NCBI GenBank assembly: GCA_002308555.1
Contig: DBWD01000044.1
Coordinates: forward strand, 1-11,203
Origin: a bacterium UBP3_UBA1247
GTDB taxonomy: Bacteria; UBA3054
DNA length: 11,203 nucleotides
Direction: 5' to 3'
Shown: piece after piece, positions 7,286 through 11,203 of the stretch
Layout of the letters: every line of letters begins with the position of its first letter
Numbering within the stretch: position 1 is the stretch's first letter
Notes under the pieces: generated by a model
The model's database searches: none
Seen by the model: only the letters and a program-made list of their open reading frames with translations
What the model was told of the DNA's origin: nothing
Made by a program: the position numbers and the translations under genes

Positions 7286-9046
7286 TCAATCTTTATCGCT
7301 TACCAAAATATAAATTGTTTTATACCCCTTACCTTTTTTCAACACTAAACCTTTTTTTATCATACGATTTAAAGCGAAAAGCGCTCCTTGTAACGTTTTG
7401 ATTCTCGAAATTGCAACGACCTGTTTCGCTGTTATAAAACCGTTTGAGCATATATATTCATAAATTATCTTGTCTGTTTCGTTTTTAAACGTTACATTCG
7501 GGTTACCGTCCTCTGTAACATTATCCTGGATACTTGGCTTCTTATAATCTTTGTTGATCTTATATGTCGTCCACCTTCCTCGCCGTTCTGATAATAATAT
7601 TTCTTTATCGACGAGACCGCTCAACAATTTTCCTATGTCTGTCGGGTGAAGATCCAAGATCTGTTGCATCCTTTGATTGGAAACGGAGTTTTCCAAATAA
7701 GCAGTCCCCAAAATTATTTGTTCTTCAGATGCTAACAATTGATATGTCTTTTTCCCTAGCAAATCCGATAAATAGATCGTACATTCCTCCGGCATAAGAG
7801 AAATTGTAAATAATCTAAGATCAACCTGATGAAGTTCGGCATCCTCGTTGAGATCCGGCATCCTCCATTTTTCTCCTTTCCAGGCGTCAAGGATCGTCGG
7901 GAATCCAGACCCAGCATTGTCTCCATATCCTATCATACGCAGCATTGTCTGTATTCTAGGATTGCGAGCCTTGGAATTACCGCCTTCATAGATTTTACGA
8001 ATCGGTATTTTCAAACCGCCTGGGTTGGAAAAAAGAAACGCGTTATCTTCCTTCACCACTTTCAAAACCCCGGTGATCATATAATCCGAATGAATAAGCA
8101 TATTGATCATACTTTCACGAATTGCCTTGTGTACCGGCGTGTCATCGATCCTCGTCATTCCTTCCAACTTGAAAGGTTTCTTTATGTCTCTGGTAAGTTT
8201 AGGAAGAACCATCCACAAGAAATTGCAAAGATTGTTCTCCCATGTACCGTCATAAGTCAAGCGGTCGCTCCAACGCATATCTCCTACAAGATTTGTCTTG
8301 TCAAAATAATCCAAGCGAATATTGTCGAAGCGATCCCTGATCGGCAGTCCTTTCCCAAACATTAACAAGCCCGCTGTGGTCAGTCCTTCTCTTTTTGTTT
8401 TTACATCAACAACATATGCTCCTAGTTCTCTTAAAAAAGTTTTATCGTCGTCTTTGTTCCAAACATGATCAGGATTCTTGTTAACGAACCGCATCCTGTA
8501 TGCCTTCAAAGTTTCCGGATCAATGTCATCTATGGTATATCCGTCCAAAAGTCCCCCGTCGTTTCCGTCGTCGCTTGAATCTCGAAACATGGCTTTTATT
8601 TCGTTTTCCTTACAATGATAATCTCCTTCAAAATCTCTCTTATATGTCCCGCTTATGGGATTGCCGTTTATATAAACTGGTTTTTGAGTATAATCCGCCT
8701 GCGGGACTTCGATCCAGATAATAGTCTTTCCGTCAATCACGCAAGTTCCAACGTTAGAATCCTGAAGTATGTTGACATTGACCTTGCTTGGATTGTGGAT
8801 CAAGTTCCAAAAATCATTCAAGCGCGACTGATGGTCGTCAATACTAGCAATAACAAATCGTTTGTCCAAATCATTTTCTTTGTTAATCTCTTCCACCCCC
8901 AATAAGATCACTCCTCCGTTCGTATTTGCGAAAGCGGAATATGTTTCCCAAACAGAATTTGGAATGCCGTGTTCCGCTTTTTTACATTCAAGCGTAAGAT
9001 GTTCTCCAAACTTCAAAAGGTCGAATATCTGCTCTGCCGTGTACAT
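7286..9046 (-). CDS. AlbA_2/Schlafen-type ATP-binding transcriptional regulator, 586 residues
   Basis: The N-terminal AlbA_2 domain is clear: FGEHLTLECKKA at 13-24 and AFANTNGGVILLGVEE at 38-53 are the family's E...K and NT-GG-I-GV signatures. The central part matches the RecG-like/HATPase_c_4 region: HKAIRESMINMLIHSDY at 306-322, FSNPGGL at 339-345 and RNPRIQTMLRMIGYGDNAGSGF at 361-382. Winged-helix-like segments follow at about 430-500 and 520-582. Such proteins are widespread, are often annotated as transcriptional regulators or ATP-dependent helicase-like proteins, and frequently sit in variable islands; some relatives act in phage defence. The length is complete. AGGAGA stands four bases before the ATG, unlike the SD-less cluster to the left, and the gene is far more AT-rich. 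Tandem repeats flank its 3' side and a truncated seryl-tRNA synthetase gene its 5' side. DNA target and trigger are unknown. Confidence 0.92.
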   Translation of the reverse strand: MYTAEQIFDLLKFGEHLTLECKKAEHGIPNSVWETYSAFANTNGGVILLGVEEINKENDLDKRFVIASIDDHQSRLNDFWNLIHNPSKVNVNILQDSNVGTCVIDGKTIIWIEVPQADYTQKPVYINGNPISGTYKRDFEGDYHCKENEIKAMFRDSSDDGNDGGLLDGYTIDDIDPETLKAYRMRFVNKNPDHVWNKDDDKTFLRELGAYVVDVKTKREGLTTAGLLMFGKGLPIRDRFDNIRLDYFDKTNLVGDMRWSDRLTYDGTWENNLCNFLWMVLPKLTRDIKKPFKLEGMTRIDDTPVHKAIRESMINMLIHSDYMITGVLKVVKEDNAFLFSNPGGLKIPIRKIYEGGNSKARNPRIQTMLRMIGYGDNAGSGFPTILDAWKGEKWRMPDLNEDAELHQVDLRLFTISLMPEECTIYLSDLLGKKTYQLLASEEQIILGTAYLENSVSNQRMQQILDLHPTDIGKLLSGLVDKEILLSERRGRWTTYKINKDYKKPSIQDNVTEDGNPNVTFKNETDKIIYEYICSNGFITAKQVVAISRIKTLQGALFALNRMIKKGLVLKKGKGYKTIYILVSDKD

Positions 9047-9050
9047 ATGT

Positions 9051-9056
9051 TCTCCT
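9051..9056 (-). promoter_or_regulatory. Shine-Dalgarno site AGGAGA of the AlbA_2 gene
   Basis: AGGAGA lies four bases upstream of the ATG at 9046 and supports that start. It is the only strong Shine-Dalgarno site seen before any gene in the window. Confidence 0.8.
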
Positions 9057-9089
9057 ATGGTTGGTGAGTGATTAAGAACAATAGAACGA

Positions 9090-9112
9090 AAGCAAGAGAC
9101 ACTTTCTTGCTT
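9090..9112. promoter_or_regulatory. Hairpin or operator-like inverted repeat upstream of the AlbA_2 gene
   Basis: AAGCAAGA (9090-9097) and TCTTGCTT (9105-9112) are perfect inverted repeats around seven bases. On the minus strand this stands 43 bases before the AlbA_2 start, immediately after a TAATAC sequence that could be a -10 box. It could be an operator for the AlbA_2 protein itself or a 5' leader hairpin; nothing in the sequence decides between these. A 12-bp palindrome (ACAAGCGCTTGT) lies further out at 9175-9186. Confidence 0.45.
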
Positions 9113-9204
9113 GTATTAAGTTGTATCAAAAATCGCAAAAAAGGTATATGAAATGCGCTGTTTCTACAAATTTCACAAGCGCTTGTCTCTTTTTTGCCTA
9201 CTTA

Positions 9205-9501
9205 GCGGATTTGAAGGTCAAATCTTGTGACGTAGAGGCCTGGTCTCCGCGCCAAAAGAAGTATTTTGAGGTTGGCTCTTGCTCTAATTTAGGGGATGCC
9301 CAGGCGCGCCGGCTGAAGATTCGTGTGGATGACAAAGGAAAGAAATACTTCCCGCACACGCTGAACAATACGGTGGTGGCGACACCGCGTATGCTGATAG
9401 CGTTCATAGAGAACAATTTACAGGCGGACGGGCGGATTTTAATTCCAAAGGCCCTACAGCCGTATATGGGCGGCCAGACAGAGATTGCCCCAAAGAAGTA
9501 A
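9205..9501 (+). pseudogene. serS: 3'-terminal fragment of seryl-tRNA synthetase
   Basis: Translation from about 9205 gives ADLKVKSCDVEAWSPRQ, EVGSCSNLGDAQARRLKIR, HTLNNTVVATPRMLIAFIEN and ADGRILIPKALQPYMGGQ. These match the end of bacterial SerRS in order: the strand before SSCSN, the SCSN-D-QARR segment, class II motif 3 with its conserved Arg (in PR), and the final vPe.LrPYm.G. SerRS has about 420-430 residues; only about the last 98 are here, so the tRNA-binding arm and motifs 1 and 2 are missing. The frame extends upstream to a stop at 9082 but the residues before about 9205 do not look like SerRS. The preserved reading frame and natural terminator imply recent truncation, or the tail of a gene displaced by insertion. 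It cannot make a working enzyme alone. Confidence 0.88.
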
Positions 9502-9504
9502 AAC

Positions 9505-9528
9505 AAAGGGAGCCGGATGGCTCCCTTT
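9505..9528. terminator. Bidirectional intrinsic terminator between serS fragment and secreted-protein gene
   Basis: AAAGGGAGCC (9505-9514), loop GGAT, GGCTCCCTTT (9519-9528), followed by a further T. The GC-rich seven-pair stem with A/T tails works in both directions. It begins four bases after the serS stop and lies 26 bases past the stop of the converging minus-strand gene. Confidence 0.88.
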
Positions 9529-9553
9529 TGAAAAATTACCCCAAAGAACGCAG

Positions 9554-10558
9554 TCAGCGGGAGTTTTGGCGGGGACGTTGGTTCATGGTCCAACGGTCGG
9601 GTTGCTGACTGCTGATCCGGGTGGTTTGCTCCTGCTTCTGTTTCAAGTAATTGAGCCACCAATTCGCGCCTTGTTGATTGCTGACTTGGGTAATGGTTTC
9701 GGTAGAGTTCTTCCATTGTCCCTTTTTAAAAGTCGCAACATATTGTGTCTGATAGGCATCCTGTTGATTATGTCGGGGGTTATTCGTGCTGTTTTCGCAG
9801 ATGGTTTGATCCACATAGACATGGTCATCATCCGTCGTGATATGGGTGTTATAGGTGCGCAACAACGAAGCATCCTCATTAATAGGATATCCATAGAAGT
9901 ATTTGTCAAGATAACCCGTTTGTTCAACTGTGCGGGTGATATAGGCCTCGTTATCCGAAACAATGTTGGTAACCGCATGTTCCTCTGTGCCGTAAAACAG
10001 GGCATCCACGCCATGTGTATGCTCCAAGTTGGTTTGGAACCAATCATCCACCACCAACGGCCCCATCGGCCTCGCCCCTTTTTTCAATGGCTTGACCGTA
10101 TAGGTAGCAGAACTGTTCATAACGATATTTGTGTACTCGATAGAACCGGGCACAACAACCATACTTTTCTCATTCGCTTGTTCATAAGTCCAGGTTTTTT
10201 CCTTATGAGTTTTGTTACGTGTGGCTATCAGCTTTTCTTTCATCTTTAGTTGAAACGTGCCTGGTGTATCAACAATATTCTCCACAACCTTCCTTTTCCA
10301 TTTAATGCCACTAAGGTAAGGGCAACTTTGTGTCCAACCTATTGTAGCCTCTATTCCATTCTCTGTTTTCTTATGCTTCACATTACTGGATGTATATTTA
10401 GAATTATGGCCGGTGGCCTTGTCCAAATATTCATAAGTACCCCGCTGTTCGGCTGACCAAAAGCCGTTACTTAACACATCATGCACGGTGATGCCTAATG
10501 CTTCACCGGCCATCAAAAGGGCACTCACCGCCACCGAATATAACCATTTTTTTGTCAT
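9554..10558 (-). CDS. Secreted protein of unknown function, 334 residues
   Basis: I do not recognise a family. The N-terminus (MTKKWLYSVAVSALLMAGEALG) is a standard signal peptide with a likely cleavage after ALG at residues 20-22, so the mature protein of about 312 residues is exported. The mature part is rich in Thr, Asn, Tyr and short beta-type stretches, for example TYEYLDKATGHNSKYTSS, and has only two obvious cysteines (in TQSCPY and TICENS). The last 40 residues are rich in Gln, Arg and Asn (from WWLNYLKQKQEQTTR to the end). No lipobox, no transmembrane helix after the signal and no known catalytic motif are seen. A weak AGGG ribosome site lies nine bases before the ATG. It has its own promoter and terminator and stands alone between two gene fragments. 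Confidence 0.8.
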   Translation of the reverse strand: MTKKWLYSVAVSALLMAGEALGITVHDVLSNGFWSAEQRGTYEYLDKATGHNSKYTSSNVKHKKTENGIEATIGWTQSCPYLSGIKWKRKVVENIVDTPGTFQLKMKEKLIATRNKTHKEKTWTYEQANEKSMVVVPGSIEYTNIVMNSSATYTVKPLKKGARPMGPLVVDDWFQTNLEHTHGVDALFYGTEEHAVTNIVSDNEAYITRTVEQTGYLDKYFYGYPINEDASLLRTYNTHITTDDDHVYVDQTICENSTNNPRHNQQDAYQTQYVATFKKGQWKNSTETITQVSNQQGANWWLNYLKQKQEQTTRISSQQPDRWTMNQRPRQNSR

Positions 10559-10631
10559 GGATTTTTACCCTGAAATTCGATCAAAAATGTCTTGCGCGCA
10601 ACGCATAACATTATTTTGTAATTTTGCAATT

Positions 10632-10660
10632 ATTATAATTAAACGCGGGAAATGACGCAA
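10632..10660 (-). promoter_or_regulatory. Sigma70-type promoter of the secreted-protein gene
   Basis: On the minus strand TTGCGT (10660-10655) is followed by 17 bases and a perfect TATAAT (10637-10632). The expected start of transcription is near 10625, giving a leader of about 67 bases before the ATG at 10558. Confidence 0.65.
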
Positions 10661-10703
10661 CCCCCAATTGGTCAGCCTTTTCCCCACGTTTTGTCCCCTT
10701 TTC

Positions 10704-10732
10704 CAAATCGACAGCCAGTGGCTGCCGATTTG
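10704..10732. repeat. 29-bp palindrome with core GCCAGTGGC
   Basis: CAAATCG (10704-10710) pairs with CGATTTG (10726-10732), and CAGCCA with TGGCTG, around the single base G10718; the only mismatch is A10711 against C10725. The core GCCAGTGGC is identical to that of the palindrome at 6736-6775, but the outer arms differ. It abuts the point where homology of the second AlbA_2-type gene begins. Confidence 0.88.
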
Positions 10733-11137
10733 CGCAACAAACTGATTGCAAAAATCTTTTTCGACATGGGTATCATAGAGCAATACGGAAGAGGCATCAC
10801 CAAAATCAAGGAAGAATGCGAAAAGAACAGCAACTCTTATCCGGAATGGGACAACCGCCTGGGTACCTTCACAACGGTTTATAAAAGACGCGAGAAAAAA
10901 GCTGAGCAAGGAAATAAAAAAACAGTTAAAACGCTTTCGCCTCTGCAACGCCAAATATTATTGTTTTTACAACAAAATCCTTCGGCCTCAAAAAAACAGA
11001 TTGCCTTAAAATTACCAAGCATAACCAAAGATGGCGTGAAATATCATTTGACACGACTACAGGAATTAGGTCTTTTAAAACACGTGGGACCAACTTTTGG
11101 AGGAAGCTGGGAAGTTTTTCTAGATCAACTACCCTAA
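10733..11137 (+). pseudogene. C-terminal fragment of a second AlbA_2/RecG-like regulator
   Basis: From 10733 the frame reads RNKLIAKIFFDMGIIEQYGRGITKIKEEC, the family's 'RNpllaxvfxxlGxIExyGxGixri' segment, then a beta segment (TFTTVYKRR), a Lys-rich linker, and a winged-helix domain (SPLQRQILLFLQQNPSASKKQ to the end) typical of the tail of these regulators. The AlbA_2 domain and the first part of the ATPase-like region, some 300 residues, are absent. The frame is open back to a possible ATG at 10652, but residues before the arginine (for example FPHVLSPFPNRQP) do not fit the family and include the palindrome. It is not a copy of the intact gene at 7286-9046: the aligned segment differs at most positions. 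A short wHTH product could still be made, but I see no ribosome site. Confidence 0.82.
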
Positions 11138-11178
11138 CAGTCATACAGATAACTTTCGTATAAAAAGAAGTTTGTCTC

Positions 11179-11203
11179 CCAACAACTACCCCAACAACTA
11201 CCC
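11179..11203. repeat. Start of a 12-bp tandem repeat at the window edge
   Basis: The unit CCAACAACTACC is repeated twice in tandem and runs into the right edge, so the array may continue. CAACTACCC also occurs at 11126-11134, forming the last codons of the upstream fragment (QLP before the stop). In one frame the repeat reads QQLP. Confidence 0.6.

Noticed and set aside
9121..9204. Extension of the serS fragment to a TTG start at 9121 as a functional short gene
   Set aside because: The extra residues do not resemble SerRS, there is no ribosome site, and the missing motifs 1 and 2 rule out synthetase activity.
9198..9716. Minus-strand open frame of 172 codons across the serS fragment
   Set aside because: It is antisense to a clear SerRS match and crosses the bidirectional terminator; no signal of coding.
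10565..10954. Minus-strand open frame of 129 codons
   Set aside because: It is antisense to the recognisable RecG-like/winged-helix fragment and has no family features.

Overview
The window holds three blocks of different character. Bases 1-6634 are GC-rich and carry one minus-strand cluster, transcribed right to left: a membrane-anchored protein with a degenerate nuclease-like domain, then prmC (release-factor glutamine methyltransferase), then a 1566-residue helical-repeat lipoprotein. Spacing is tight (1 bp and 34 bp) and a terminator-like hairpin overlaps the last stop codon. The strong C/G-ending codon bias, the lipoprotein signal and the absence of clear Shine-Dalgarno sites suggest a Gram-negative-type bacterium from a poorly characterised lineage. 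A PVC-type group such as Lentisphaerota is my guess from general look only; no 16S or other marker is present.

Bases 6635-9120 are clearly AT-rich. Next to the cluster lies a 650 bp non-coding stretch with two long odd-length palindromes and two tandem-repeat arrays (21-24 bp and 20-21 bp periods). Next to the arrays is an intact minus-strand gene for an AlbA_2/Schlafen-type ATP-binding regulator with its own Shine-Dalgarno site and upstream hairpin.

Bases 9121-11203 look like a patchwork. They hold a 3'-terminal piece of seryl-tRNA synthetase (about 98 codons, lacking its first three quarters), a shared bidirectional terminator, a converging gene for a secreted protein of unknown function with a good promoter, a third long palindrome, and the C-terminal piece of a second AlbA_2/RecG-like regulator. 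A 12-bp tandem repeat starts at the right edge.

The cluster on the left looks like ordinary chromosome. The right 4.6 kb looks like a region of repeated rearrangement or transfer, or possibly an assembly join. The most unusual material is non-coding: three palindromes with the same central AGT but different, self-complementary arms, and tandem repeats just downstream of both AlbA_2-type genes. I see no integrase, transposase, CRISPR array, tRNA or rRNA.
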